Assembly (NCBI GenBank): GCA_036337765.1 | Contig: JAYZDP010000013.1 | Location: 1-7,548, forward strand | Length of the DNA stretch: 7,548 bases | Direction: 5' to 3' | DNA from: JAYZDP01 sp036337765 | Lineage (GTDB): Bacteria; Acidobacteriota; Thermoanaerobaculia; Multivoradales; Multivoraceae | Shown here: piece after piece, positions 1 through 7,471 of the stretch | Numbering within the stretch: the first letter of the stretch is position 1 | Layout of the letters: each line of letters starts with the position of its first letter | The notes under the pieces: model-generated | Database searches by the model: none | What the model saw: only the letters and a program-made list of their open reading frames with translations | Told to the model about the DNA's origin: nothing | Translations under genes and position numbers: made by a program

Positions 1-2
1 CG

Positions 3-1604
3 CGAACGCAGATCCGCGTCGCTGTTGTCAGACGATGCCAACCCCCGCAGCAATGGCTCTACGCCAGACGGGAGAAGGCTCGCCGGGACGCTGCGCACAC
101 CGACGCTAGAGCCCGACAGCGAAATCACGTCGAAGCCACAGCTCGCGAGCGCCTCAACGCACTGGGAGAGACGCATCGCCTCCGACGGTGCCAGGTCCAT
201 GACCATCGGTTCGAGTAGCGTCTGACTCTCGGGAGAATCGCCTTCGAGGTCGATCCGAAAGCGTTCGTAGAGAACCCGCTCGTGGGCGACGTGCTGGTCG
301 ATCAGATACAGCCCGTCGACTCCCTCGAGTAGAAGCAGCGTCCCCTTGTACTGACCCAGCAACCTGAGCGAACCAGCCGGCGTCGAGCGACCCGAAAGCC
401 GCACCTGCACGGCCTCGATTGGCTGGTACGACACCTCCGCGAGCTTTTGCGCCGGGTGGCTCGGTGCCCAGCCCTCATGGATCTCGCTTGACCCTGTTTG
501 CGAACTCGATTGCTGACCGAGCCCGGTCCAGGCGGTCGGCGCGGGGCGAAGTCCAGGGTGGAGCACCGACAAGGGTGCCCCCTCGTCGCCGCGTGCGCGG
601 GCGAGTTCCCCGGCCAGGTAGCGGCGCAGGCGGTCGATCAGGCTCGAGTCGCGGAACCGCACCTCTGCCTTCTGGGGATGAACGTTGACGTCGACGGTCG
701 AGGGCTCCACCTCGAGAAACAGAAACAGAGCCGGGAAATCGTCGGTCTTCCACTGGTCGCGGACCGACCGATAGAAAATCGCCAGAACGGCACGATCTCG
801 GATCAGCCGACCGTTGACGAAAACGAAGATGCGGCGCCCCTTCGAGCCGCCCGGCTTGCCGACCAGGCCTCGGGCCCTTGCGGCCGATCCGAGGTCATGC
901 TTCGGGAGCTCGTTAAGGTCGCGGGCGAACTCGGGCCCGAATACCTGACCGACGCGCGCCCGTAAAGCCTCGAGACCACGGGTGATTCCGGCTGGCGCGT
1001 TGAGCAGCTCGCGCCCCTCGTGGAGCAGCTCGAAGCTCGCATCGGGGCGCGCAAGGGCATACCCCTGCACCACCTCGACACAACGCCGGAGCTCCGTGAC
1101 GCCCTTCTTCAGAAAGCTACGCCGAGCAGGCACGTTGAAGAACAGCGACCCGATCTCGATCGTCGTTCCCCGGCGCCGCGAGTCGGGGCGGGCGCTGCGG
1201 ATTCTCTCGCCCTCGATTCGCACCCGATGGCCTTCGCCATCGGACTCGGCGGTCAGCAGATCGACTCTCGCCACCGCCGCGATCGACGACAGCGCCTCGC
1301 CTCGGAACCCCAGAGTCCCGACCTGCTCGAGATCTTCGAACGACGCGATCTTCGACGTGGCGTGGCGGTCGAAGGCCAACAGCGCATCGTCGCGCCCCAT
1401 TCCCGAGCCGTCGTCGGCAACACGAATCCGACGTTTGCCGCCACTCTCCAGATTCACCACTACCCGAGTGGCTCCGGCGTCGAGGCTGTTCTCGACCAAC
1501 TCCTTGAGTACCGATGCGGGCCGCTCGATCACCTCGCCGGCCGCGATCTTGGAGACCAGATGATCGTCGAGCAGCCGAATTCGAGAATTGCCGGCTTCGG
1601 GCAT
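3..1604 (-). CDS. mutL: DNA mismatch repair protein MutL, partial (C-terminus outside window)
   Basis: MutL is the ATP-dependent matchmaker of mismatch repair, working after MutS. 534 codons are visible, and the end of the C-terminal domain runs off the left edge. GHKL ATPase motifs: IAAGEVIERPASVLKELVEN at 20-39, with likely catalytic E35 and Mg-binding N39; DDGSG at 64-68; RHATSK at 80-85; and GFRGEAL at 99-105. The transducer domain has FVNGR (262-266) and DVNVHPQKAEVRF (305-317). A short polar linker covers about 336-408. The C-terminal dimerisation domain begins near 411 and carries DQHVAHERVLYE (436-447). This matches the DQHA-x2-E-x4-E endonuclease motif apart from Val439 in place of Ala, so this is probably a nicking MutL as in bacteria without MutH. 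The other endonuclease motifs lie outside the window. The ATG is 3 bases after the recO stop, with GAAGG 8 bases upstream. Confidence 0.95.
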   Translation of the reverse strand, partial: MPEAGNSRIRLLDDHLVSKIAAGEVIERPASVLKELVENSLDAGATRVVVNLESGGKRRIRVADDGSGMGRDDALLAFDRHATSKIASFEDLEQVGTLGFRGEALSSIAAVARVDLLTAESDGEGHRVRIEGERIRSARPDSRRRGTTIEIGSLFFNVPARRSFLKKGVTELRRCVEVVQGYALARPDASFELLHEGRELLNAPAGITRGLEALRARVGQVFGPEFARDLNELPKHDLGSAARARGLVGKPGGSKGRRIFVFVNGRLIRDRAVLAIFYRSVRDQWKTDDFPALFLFLEVEPSTVDVNVHPQKAEVRFRDSSLIDRLRRYLAGELARARGDEGAPLSVLHPGLRPAPTAWTGLGQQSSSQTGSSEIHEGWAPSHPAQKLAEVSYQPIEAVQVRLSGRSTPAGSLRLLGQYKGTLLLLEGVDGLYLIDQHVAHERVLYERFRIDLEGDSPESQTLLEPMVMDLAPSEAMRLSQCVEALASCGFDVISLSGSSVGVRSVPASLLPSGVEPLLRGLASSDNSDADLRS

Positions 1605-1607
1605 CCG

Positions 1608-2390
1608 TTAGACCTTCGCCATCTCGCGCTGCCGCTGAAGGGTCTGCTGCATGACCTCGTAGCTGCGCAGCTCCTGCTGCAGGAAGGACACCCGCACGCG
1701 AGCTGCTAGCTTCTCTACCTCGTCGAGAACCAAGGCCTGGGACCACTCCGGCCCGAGATCCGCGGGCGTGTGTCTCGCGGTCGCGCGCAGAAACGTCAGT
1801 GCGGCCCGCGACACCGACGTCGCGCCACCGCCCCCTGCGCCGCGACCGCAATCCGAGCATAGAAGCTCGTCGGAGGACCGGGTCAGAACCGCGCCCTTCT
1901 CGAGAAGATCGCCGCCACAGCAGGTGCAGCCCCGAGGAACCGGAAAGATCCCGGCGAGACGCAGAACCCAGACCTCGAAGTAGCGCGCCACGAGCTCCGG
2001 ATCGGTGCCGTCCTCCAGCCAGCCGAGGCTTCGTTCGAGGAGTCGCATCAGATCGGTGCAGTCCTCGTTCTCCTGCGCGAAGGTGCCGAGGTGCTCGGCG
2101 AAGTAGCTCACCATGAGGATTCCCTCAAGCGTTTCCAGCACACCCCGGCAGGGCCGGATCAGCTCGACCGACTCGATGCGCACCAGGTCGCGTCCCTCCT
2201 TCTCGAACCAACCGATGTCGACCTTTGCCAACAGCTGTAGCTGTCCCGCAAAGCGGCTGTACTTGGTACGCGCCCCGCGCGACACACCGCGCTTGCGTCC
2301 CCACTCCGCGGTGAGGAAGGTGACGATTCGATCGCAGTCGTGCAAGTCGACGACCTCGAGCAGGAAGGCTTCGGCGCTCAGCCGCCGCAT
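1608..2390 (-). CDS. recO: DNA repair protein RecO
   Basis: RecO acts with RecR (and RecF) to load RecA onto SSB-coated single-stranded DNA and can anneal strands. The protein has 260 residues, normal for the family. An N-terminal OB-fold at about 1-80 contains the family-typical DRIVTFLTAEWGRKRGVSRGARTKYSRF stretch (20-47, key residues given in part by D20, R21, T27, G31, G35 and G39). A helical C-terminal domain follows, with a zinc-ribbon-like motif: C155 and C158 in CTCC, and C178 and C181 in CSDC. The ATG at 2390 follows the mgtE TAA after only two bases. A weak GGTG lies 8 bases upstream, so translation is likely coupled to mgtE. Era next to RecO is a conserved pairing; here mgtE separates them. 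Confidence 0.94.
   Translation of the reverse strand: MRRLSAEAFLLEVVDLHDCDRIVTFLTAEWGRKRGVSRGARTKYSRFAGQLQLLAKVDIGWFEKEGRDLVRIESVELIRPCRGVLETLEGILMVSYFAEHLGTFAQENEDCTDLMRLLERSLGWLEDGTDPELVARYFEVWVLRLAGIFPVPRGCTCCGGDLLEKGAVLTRSSDELLCSDCGRGAGGGGATSVSRAALTFLRATARHTPADLGPEWSQALVLDEVEKLAARVRVSFLQQELRSYEVMQQTLQRQREMAKV
1613..1617 (-). promoter_or_regulatory. Shine-Dalgarno-like site of mutL
   Basis: GAAGG on the minus strand lies 8 bases before the mutL ATG at 1604 and overlaps the last recO codons. It supports that ATG as the start and coupled translation. Confidence 0.6.
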
Positions 2391-2392
2391 GT

Positions 2393-3778
2393 TTAGCGCA
2401 CCAGCCAGTCGATCATGAACACTGCCAGACCAAAGTAGATGAGGATGCCGGTCAGATCGACGGTCGTGGTCACGAGTGGACTCGCTGCCACAGCTGGATC
2501 GATCTCCATGCGCTCGAACACGATCGGCGCTGCCGCGCCGATGATCGAAGAGACGATGATGACCAGAAACAGGGCCCCGCCCACCACGAGGGCGTAGGAC
2601 AGACTCGATTCGAAGAGGTATGCGCCGATCCCGGCGACCACGGCACAGATCACACCCAGTACTAGGCCCACCCGCAGCTGCTGCAACAGGAAGGGTCGCA
2701 CCCGCCCTTCTCGGCGGCCGAGCCGCCCCGTGGCGAGTCCGCGTACTGCGATGGTCGAGGTCTGACTACCGATGTTGCCGCCGACACCCATGATCACAGG
2801 AACGAAAGCGAGCAGGAACAGGGCCTCCTGCAGGCTCACCTGGAAGTAGCGCAGGAGTTGACCACTGACCACCAGTCCCACCCCGTTGGCGAGAATCCAG
2901 GGCAGACGAATGCTGGCGACCTTCCAGGTTCGCTCCTGGTAGAGCAGCTCATCTCCAGAGGTGCCTGCCATCTTCATCAGATCCTCGGTGGCCTCTTCCT
3001 GGAAGACATCGATGATGTCGTCGACAGTCACAATTCCAAGCAACCGCTCGTCTTCGTCGACCACCGGAATTGCGAGCAGGTCGTAGTGAGCCGCAAGCTC
3101 GGCGACCTCCTCTTGGTCGGTGGACGTATGAACCTTGATGACAGACCCCGTCATCATTTCGCTCAGGCGCCGCACGGGTGGCGAGATCAGCAGTTGGCGC
3201 AGCGACGTGACCCCGACGAGACCCTCCTCGTCGTCGACCACGTACAGGTAGAAGATCATCTCGACATCGGCCGACTCCTGGATCGCGGCGATGGCCTCGC
3301 CCACGGTGGTCGACTCGACCAGGGAGAAGAGCTCGGTGTTCATGATCCGCCCGGCGGTGTCCTCTTCGTACTCGAGGTGCTGCTGTACGTCCGCCTTTTG
3401 GCTGGCGGTCATCAGGCGCAAGACCTCGTCGCGATCGACGTCTGCCAGCAGATCGGCGATCTCTGCGGCGTCGTCGACGGCGAGGGACTCGAGCGCGGCG
3501 GCGATCTGGCGCGGAGACAGGGCCTCGAGCAGGAGTCTGCGCTCGGCGGGGTTCATCGACGAGATCACCTCGCCGGCGCTCTCGGGATAGCCCTCGAGTA
3601 GCACCTCGAACACGAACACCTGCTGGCTCTCGGTCAGCCCGTTGAGCAAGATCGGGACGTCTTCCGGACGCACCTTGCCGAGCAGCCGCACCAGATTGCC
3701 TCGGGCGCCACGCCGCACCAGGCGACGGACCCGATCGCGCACCATGCGCGCACGCTCATCAGCGAGGGGCCTATCCAT
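2393..3778 (-). CDS. mgtE: Mg2+ transporter/channel MgtE with CBS domains
   Basis: MgtE is an inner-membrane dimeric Mg2+ channel that closes when its cytoplasmic domains bind Mg2+. The 461-residue protein has the full family layout: a helical MgtE-N domain at about 30-134, CBS domain 1 at about 137-198, CBS domain 2 at about 202-258, an acidic plug-helix region at about 258-282, and five membrane segments at about 287-308, 316-340, 364-388, 394-420 and 433-458. The MgtE block with GGNIGSQTSTIAVRGLATG is at 333-351. The last helix carries D441 in TTTVDLTG, at the place of the pore Asp that sets Mg2+ selectivity. The ATG at 3778 has no clear ribosome site, and an in-frame ATG at 3745 (residue 12) is an alternative. 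It sits 26 bases after era and 2 bases before recO, inside the usual era-recO neighbourhood. Confidence 0.95.
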   Translation of the reverse strand: MDRPLADERARMVRDRVRRLVRRGARGNLVRLLGKVRPEDVPILLNGLTESQQVFVFEVLLEGYPESAGEVISSMNPAERRLLLEALSPRQIAAALESLAVDDAAEIADLLADVDRDEVLRLMTASQKADVQQHLEYEEDTAGRIMNTELFSLVESTTVGEAIAAIQESADVEMIFYLYVVDDEEGLVGVTSLRQLLISPPVRRLSEMMTGSVIKVHTSTDQEEVAELAAHYDLLAIPVVDEDERLLGIVTVDDIIDVFQEEATEDLMKMAGTSGDELLYQERTWKVASIRLPWILANGVGLVVSGQLLRYFQVSLQEALFLLAFVPVIMGVGGNIGSQTSTIAVRGLATGRLGRREGRVRPFLLQQLRVGLVLGVICAVVAGIGAYLFESSLSYALVVGGALFLVIIVSSIIGAAAPIVFERMEIDPAVAASPLVTTTVDLTGILIYFGLAVFMIDWLVR

Positions 3779-3789
3779 GTCGCGGATCG

Positions 3790-3807
3790 TAACGCCTTTC
3801 GGCGTCA
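3790..3807 (-). promoter_or_regulatory. Hairpin with GAAA tetraloop at the era-mgtE junction
   Basis: The minus strand reads TGACGCCGAAAGGCGTTA. It folds as a seven-pair stem (six Watson-Crick pairs and one G-U) closed by a GNRA-type GAAA loop. The 5' arm begins with the era stop codon TGA. It lies in the longest intergenic gap of the window (26 bases), 11 bases before the mgtE ATG. There is no U-tract behind it, so it does not look like an intrinsic terminator. An mRNA processing, stability or translation-control element is possible but not shown. Confidence 0.5.
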
Positions 3808-4710
3808 GTCGAGGTCGCCGCCGACCTCGGATTCGAGCCGGGCCAGAACGGTCTTGCGCTCACGCCAGTTGTCCTCGCAACGCACTTCAAGGCGCAGGTA
3901 GATCCTTCGATCCAACAGCTCCTCAAGTCCGAGCCTGGCGTCAGTCGAGATCGCCTTGATCATCGATCCCCCACTGCCGATGACAATCCGCCTTTGGCCG
4001 TCCCGCTCGACCAGAATCGAGCCCTCGATGTGAAGGATTCCCCCGGGCCCATCCTCCTGCCAGCGCTCGATGAGCACTGCCGTCGAATAGGGCAGCTCGT
4101 CGCGGGTACGGGCGAGCACCTGCTCGCGGACCCACTCGGCGGCGAGGAATCGCTCCGGGTGAACCGTAAACATATCTCTATCGAAGCGGGCCCCACCCTC
4201 GGGCAGGCGATCCCACAGCAGGTCGATCAGTACTTCGGCCCCGTCCCCGTCGAGCGCGCTGATGGGCACGATCTCGTCGAAGAAACCGGCCTCGGCGTAG
4301 CGCTCCATTCGCGGCAAGAGACCGCGCTTGTTCACTCGGTCGATTTTGTTCACGGCCACCAGGCGCGGTGCCTCGACTTTCGACAACAGCTCGATGACGT
4401 ACTCGTCGCCTGAACCGTGCGAGGCCGTCGCGTCGGCCAGCAGACACACCACGTCGGCAGCGTTCAGGCTGTCGAGCGTTTCCTGCATCATCCGGCGGTT
4501 CAGGCGATGCTTGCCGCGGTGAATGCCCGGCGTGTCCCAGAGCACCATCTGACCGCGACCCCCATTGACGATGCCGATCAGCCGGTGTCGCGTGGTCTGG
4601 GGCTTGTCGGAGACGATCGCGACTTTCTCGGCGACCCACCGGTTGAGCAGGGTCGATTTACCCGCGTTGGGTCGTCCCACGAGTGCCACCGTGCCGCAGC
4701 GTGGGCTCAT
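3805..4710 (-). CDS. era: GTPase Era, ribosome small-subunit assembly
   Basis: Era binds the 3' end of 16S rRNA through a KH domain and couples GTP hydrolysis to 30S maturation, acting in the cytoplasm and near the membrane. From the ATG at 4710 it has 301 residues, the usual size. Visible GTPase motifs: G1 GRPNAGKST (12-20), G2 with QTTRHR (38-43), G3 DTPG (59-62), G4 NKID (121-124) and G5 SAL (151-153). The KH-type domain occupies about 200-295, with the GxxG loop as IGSGGSMIK (244-252). The loop has serine and glycine in the middle and no basic residue, a mild oddity. The ATG lies 5 bases after the ybeY stop but has no good ribosome site. A GTG at 4719, overlapping the ybeY stop as GTGA, has GAGG 11 bases upstream and would add three residues; either start is possible. 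Confidence 0.96.
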   Translation of the reverse strand: MSPRCGTVALVGRPNAGKSTLLNRWVAEKVAIVSDKPQTTRHRLIGIVNGGRGQMVLWDTPGIHRGKHRLNRRMMQETLDSLNAADVVCLLADATASHGSGDEYVIELLSKVEAPRLVAVNKIDRVNKRGLLPRMERYAEAGFFDEIVPISALDGDGAEVLIDLLWDRLPEGGARFDRDMFTVHPERFLAAEWVREQVLARTRDELPYSTAVLIERWQEDGPGGILHIEGSILVERDGQRRIVIGSGGSMIKAISTDARLGLEELLDRRIYLRLEVRCEDNWRERKTVLARLESEVGGDLD

Positions 4711-4715
4711 CTGGG

Positions 4716-5159
4716 TCACAGCCAGCGCCGCCTCAGGCGGGTTTCGAGCCGTTCCATACCACCGTCGTCTGTCTCGTGGTCGTGGCCCAGACAGTGCAGT
4801 ACACCGTGAAGCAGCAGGAGGCGGATCTCGCGCTCTACTGTGTGACGCCGAGTGCCAGCCTGGAGAGCTGCCTGCGGAACGCACACCACGACGTCGCCGA
4901 GATGCCCGCCGGGTTCGCCGGGGAAGCTCAGGACGTCGGTTGGGCCGTCCTTACCGCGATAAGACCGGTTCATGCTCGTCATCGCTCGTATGCCATTGAA
5001 TCGCACGCCGAAGGTCTGCGCCTCAGGTGCCAAATCCTCGATCATCGATCCCAGCCAGCGGCGCAGATCGGCGACCGCCAGTGAGCGGTAGCTCGCTACG
5101 TTCTGGATCACAATCTCGACCCCGGAGGCGGCGGGACGTGCCGAACCCGAGATCCTCAC
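4716..5159 (-). CDS. ybeY: Endoribonuclease YbeY (16S rRNA 3'-end maturation)
   Basis: YbeY is a small cytoplasmic zinc-dependent endoribonuclease needed for 16S rRNA 3' processing and ribosome quality control. The protein has the signature HGVLHCLGHDH (His ligands H118, H122 and H128 in the 147-residue form) and the conserved N-R-YRGKDGPTDVLSFP block with the invariant Arg at 68. Length fits the family. The start is uncertain. No ATG precedes the first beta strand (VEIVIQN), so I chose the GTG at 5159, which overlaps the pgpH stop as GTGA and keeps that strand whole. A GTG at 5111 has a GGGG stretch 8 bases upstream and would give 131 residues, but it cuts into the strand. The frame stays open far upstream inside pgpH; that part is a shadow. 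It lies between pgpH and era, its usual neighbours. Confidence 0.93.
   Translation of the reverse strand: MRISGSARPAASGVEIVIQNVASYRSLAVADLRRWLGSMIEDLAPEAQTFGVRFNGIRAMTSMNRSYRGKDGPTDVLSFPGEPGGHLGDVVVCVPQAALQAGTRRHTVEREIRLLLLHGVLHCLGHDHETDDGGMERLETRLRRRWL
4728..4740 (-). promoter_or_regulatory. Small GC hairpin covering the GAGG ahead of era
   Basis: On the minus strand CCGCC-TGA-GGCGG forms a five-pair all-GC stem with a three-base loop inside the last codons of ybeY. The GAGG at 4731-4734, the only Shine-Dalgarno-like site near the era start, lies partly in the loop and the 3' arm. It could hide the site until ribosomes translate the end of ybeY. In GC-rich coding DNA such a small inverted repeat may be chance. 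Confidence 0.3.
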
Positions 5160-7471
5160 GGATTGCGAACGACTCGCAGACCGCCTCCCGCGTCTGACTC
5201 GCCATCCTTGAAGTCGAAACCCGGATAGTCGACCCGGCGGTGATGGAGTGTCTCCAACACCCGCTGAAACTCGTCGGCGAGCTTCTTGAGATCGGCCAGG
5301 GTGAGATCGGTCTCGTCGAGCTGGCCCGCTTCGACGTGCGACGTGAACATCTGGTCGACGACGTTTCGCAGCGTCCGCGGTGTCGGTTGGTCCAGGCTGC
5401 GGCTGGCCGCCTCCACGGCGTCGGCGAGCATCAAGGTGCCCATCACGCGATTCTGCGGCCTGGGTCCGGGGTAGCGAAAGGCTTCTTCGTCCACTCCCTC
5501 GTCCAACTCGTTGGCACGGTTGTAGAAGAACCCCATGAGATTGGTCCCGTGATGCTGACTGATCGCGTCGTGAACCACCTGCGGCAGGCCGACCTCCTTC
5601 GCCAGGCGCAGGCCGCCGGTCACATGATCGACAACGATGCGCGCGCTCAGCGCCGGATCGAGTCGGTCGTGGGGATTGACGCCGCGCTGGTTCTCGATGA
5701 AGTACTCCGGCCGATTGAGCTTGCCGATGTCGTGGTAGAGGCCCGCCGCGTAGGCGAGCACCGCATCGGCGCCGATCTCGGCACAGCCCGCCTTCGCCAG
5801 GTTGGCGACCATCAGGGAGTGCTGAAAGGTGCCGGGCGCCTCGAACGCAAGTCGGCGGAGCACGGGCAGGTTTGTGTTCGACAGCTCGACAAGGGTGACC
5901 TCGGTGGTAATCGAGAGCAACCATTCGAAGAGTGGCACCGCGAAACCCGCGACCGCCGCCACCAGCAGGCCTCCGACCAGGCCGCAGGCGACGCTGAAGC
6001 CGAACACGGACAGATCGATGGGGCCTCCGGAGGTGAGCGTCTCGATCATCATGACCGAGACCATGTTCACCCCGCCAACCAGGAGCCCGGTGCGGTTCAC
6101 GCTCGAGCGATGTTTGACCCGATCCATGAAATAGATCGCGCTCAGCGAGCCGACCAGCGAATAGATCACCACCGACCATGCTCTCTCCGGAACGATCTGC
6201 CCGGCGAGAACCGAATAGACCAGGCTGGACACCAGCGTCAGGCTGCGGCCGTAGAGCAGGAATCCGATCAGGGCGACGGCGGCGAAGGGAATGGCGAAGA
6301 GATAGCTCCCGGGCGAATTCAATGGCGCAGTTTCGAAGAAGCCGCTGAGGGCCTCGCTGAAGAGCATCGAAACCTCGAGTCCCAGAAGCCCCGCCACCAC
6401 GATCATCAGCAGTCCCGTGAACGTGCGGCGGGCCAGGGTCGGAGAGCTGATCTCTCGTTTGGCAGCGAGCCAAATCGTGAAGGCACCCAGAGTCAGGAGG
6501 AGGAAGTGTCCGGCAGCCGGCAGCAGCAAGGAGCCGCGACTGCGTCTACCGCTATCCTCGTTGATGAAAAAGGCTGCGCTGTCGTCGATCTCATCGCCCC
6601 GGCGCACGATCACCTGTCCCGCCCGGATCCGCTGAAATACCGCCCCGGCGGACTCGGCGGCCTGCTCTTTGCGAACCAGGGTCTCGCTGCGATTCAAAAA
6701 GATGTTGGGTGTCGAGTTCGCCACCACCAGGTTCTCGAGCTCCGTGCGCTGGCGCGAGTTGATTCCACGCCAGCGGCGGCTCTCGGCTACCACCAGCTCG
6801 CGCACGCCTTCCGGGTAGTCCAGATATCGATACAGGTCGAGCTGTACCCGTTCACTCCCGGCCGCGAGATTGCGTAGATGAATGCCACGCTCACGCTCCT
6901 CCAGCAGCCCCGCTCTGTTGCTGACGACTCCACGCCGTAGCACCTCCGTCAGGAGATTCTTCAGCCGATCCTCGAGCTCCTCTGAGAATTCGAGCTCCTT
7001 GATCACATCGAGCTGTTCTGACGAGATCTGCAGGCTCGAGGCGGCCATCAGCGCGCTCAGGGCGTCGGGTCCTTCGACATCCGCGAGCTCCTCGAATCCG
7101 TCATCGATCGCCAGTGCTGTGGCGCGCCCCACCTCAAACACCTGCACGATCTCGCCTTCACGAGCCTGCCCGGCTCCGGGCTCGTAGTCGTACACGGTCA
7201 GCACACCATCACGGGCCCTTGACCGCTTCTCGTCCGTCGACTCGCCGTCCTCCTTGAGAATCTCCCGGCTGGCGACATAGTCGCGAGCGGCGATCTGTCC
7301 GGGTTGCACTCGAGTCACGAAAAGGGGGCCCTGGGGCAGAAGGACGAACGAGCCCACGAGCAGAAACACCACCACCCACAGCGGCTCCTGCTCCAGGCAG
7401 GTCTGCCACAACCGGCCTAGCCGGGTGGTCAGCGGCTCGCGCTGCGGTGTGGAGTCGCCCGACTCACTCAT
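5156..7471 (-). CDS. pgpH: 7TM-HD family cyclic-di-AMP phosphodiesterase (PgpH/YqfF type)
   Basis: A 771-residue inner-membrane protein. Members of this family studied in Firmicutes hydrolyse c-di-AMP to pApA with a cytoplasmic HD domain. Domains in order: one membrane segment at about 32-49; a large extracytoplasmic 7TMR-HDED-like region at about 55-310, rich in charged helices; a run of about seven hydrophobic segments between about 318 and 516; and an HD domain at about 535-720. The metal ligands are all present: H551, H580-D581 in LYHDIGK, H616, H640-H641 in QHHGT, and D684 in ADAVEAASR. The enzyme therefore looks intact. The ATG at 7471 is chosen because GAGGAGG lies 8 bases upstream. 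The start overlaps the phoH stop by 8 bases, and the TGA overlaps a possible GTG start of ybeY (GTGA). c-di-AMP specificity is inferred from the family; no cyclase gene is in the window. Confidence 0.93.
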   Translation of the reverse strand: MSESGDSTPQREPLTTRLGRLWQTCLEQEPLWVVVFLLVGSFVLLPQGPLFVTRVQPGQIAARDYVASREILKEDGESTDEKRSRARDGVLTVYDYEPGAGQAREGEIVQVFEVGRATALAIDDGFEELADVEGPDALSALMAASSLQISSEQLDVIKELEFSEELEDRLKNLLTEVLRRGVVSNRAGLLEERERGIHLRNLAAGSERVQLDLYRYLDYPEGVRELVVAESRRWRGINSRQRTELENLVVANSTPNIFLNRSETLVRKEQAAESAGAVFQRIRAGQVIVRRGDEIDDSAAFFINEDSGRRSRGSLLLPAAGHFLLLTLGAFTIWLAAKREISSPTLARRTFTGLLMIVVAGLLGLEVSMLFSEALSGFFETAPLNSPGSYLFAIPFAAVALIGFLLYGRSLTLVSSLVYSVLAGQIVPERAWSVVIYSLVGSLSAIYFMDRVKHRSSVNRTGLLVGGVNMVSVMMIETLTSGGPIDLSVFGFSVACGLVGGLLVAAVAGFAVPLFEWLLSITTEVTLVELSNTNLPVLRRLAFEAPGTFQHSLMVANLAKAGCAEIGADAVLAYAAGLYHDIGKLNRPEYFIENQRGVNPHDRLDPALSARIVVDHVTGGLRLAKEVGLPQVVHDAISQHHGTNLMGFFYNRANELDEGVDEEAFRYPGPRPQNRVMGTLMLADAVEAASRSLDQPTPRTLRNVVDQMFTSHVEAGQLDETDLTLADLKKLADEFQRVLETLHHRRVDYPGFDFKDGESDAGGGLRVVRNP

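Noticed and set aside
1117..1860. Minus-strand 247-codon frame across the recO-mutL junction
   Set aside because: It overlaps both well-supported genes in a different frame and its Arg-rich translation has no recognisable motif.
2858..3601. Plus-strand 247-codon frame opposite mgtE
   Set aside because: It is antisense to the CBS and MgtE-N domains, with no ribosome site or recognisable domain.
3790..3807. era-mgtE hairpin read as an intrinsic terminator
   Set aside because: No U-tract follows the stem, which ends 11 bases before the mgtE start codon.
4711..4884. N-terminal extension of era to an ATG at 4884
   Set aside because: It would overlap the conserved metal-binding end of ybeY and adds a low-complexity Arg/Pro-rich stretch not found in Era proteins.
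5160..6473. Long minus-strand open frame running into ybeY, suggesting a very long YbeY fusion
   Set aside because: The upstream part is pgpH read in another frame: rich in Arg, Gly and Pro, with no domain. The true YbeY begins at or after 5159.
5240..6877. Plus-strand open frame of 545 codons
   Set aside because: It lies fully antisense to pgpH, whose HD-domain motifs and membrane segments are clear. The translation has no recognisable domain and is the usual GC-rich shadow.
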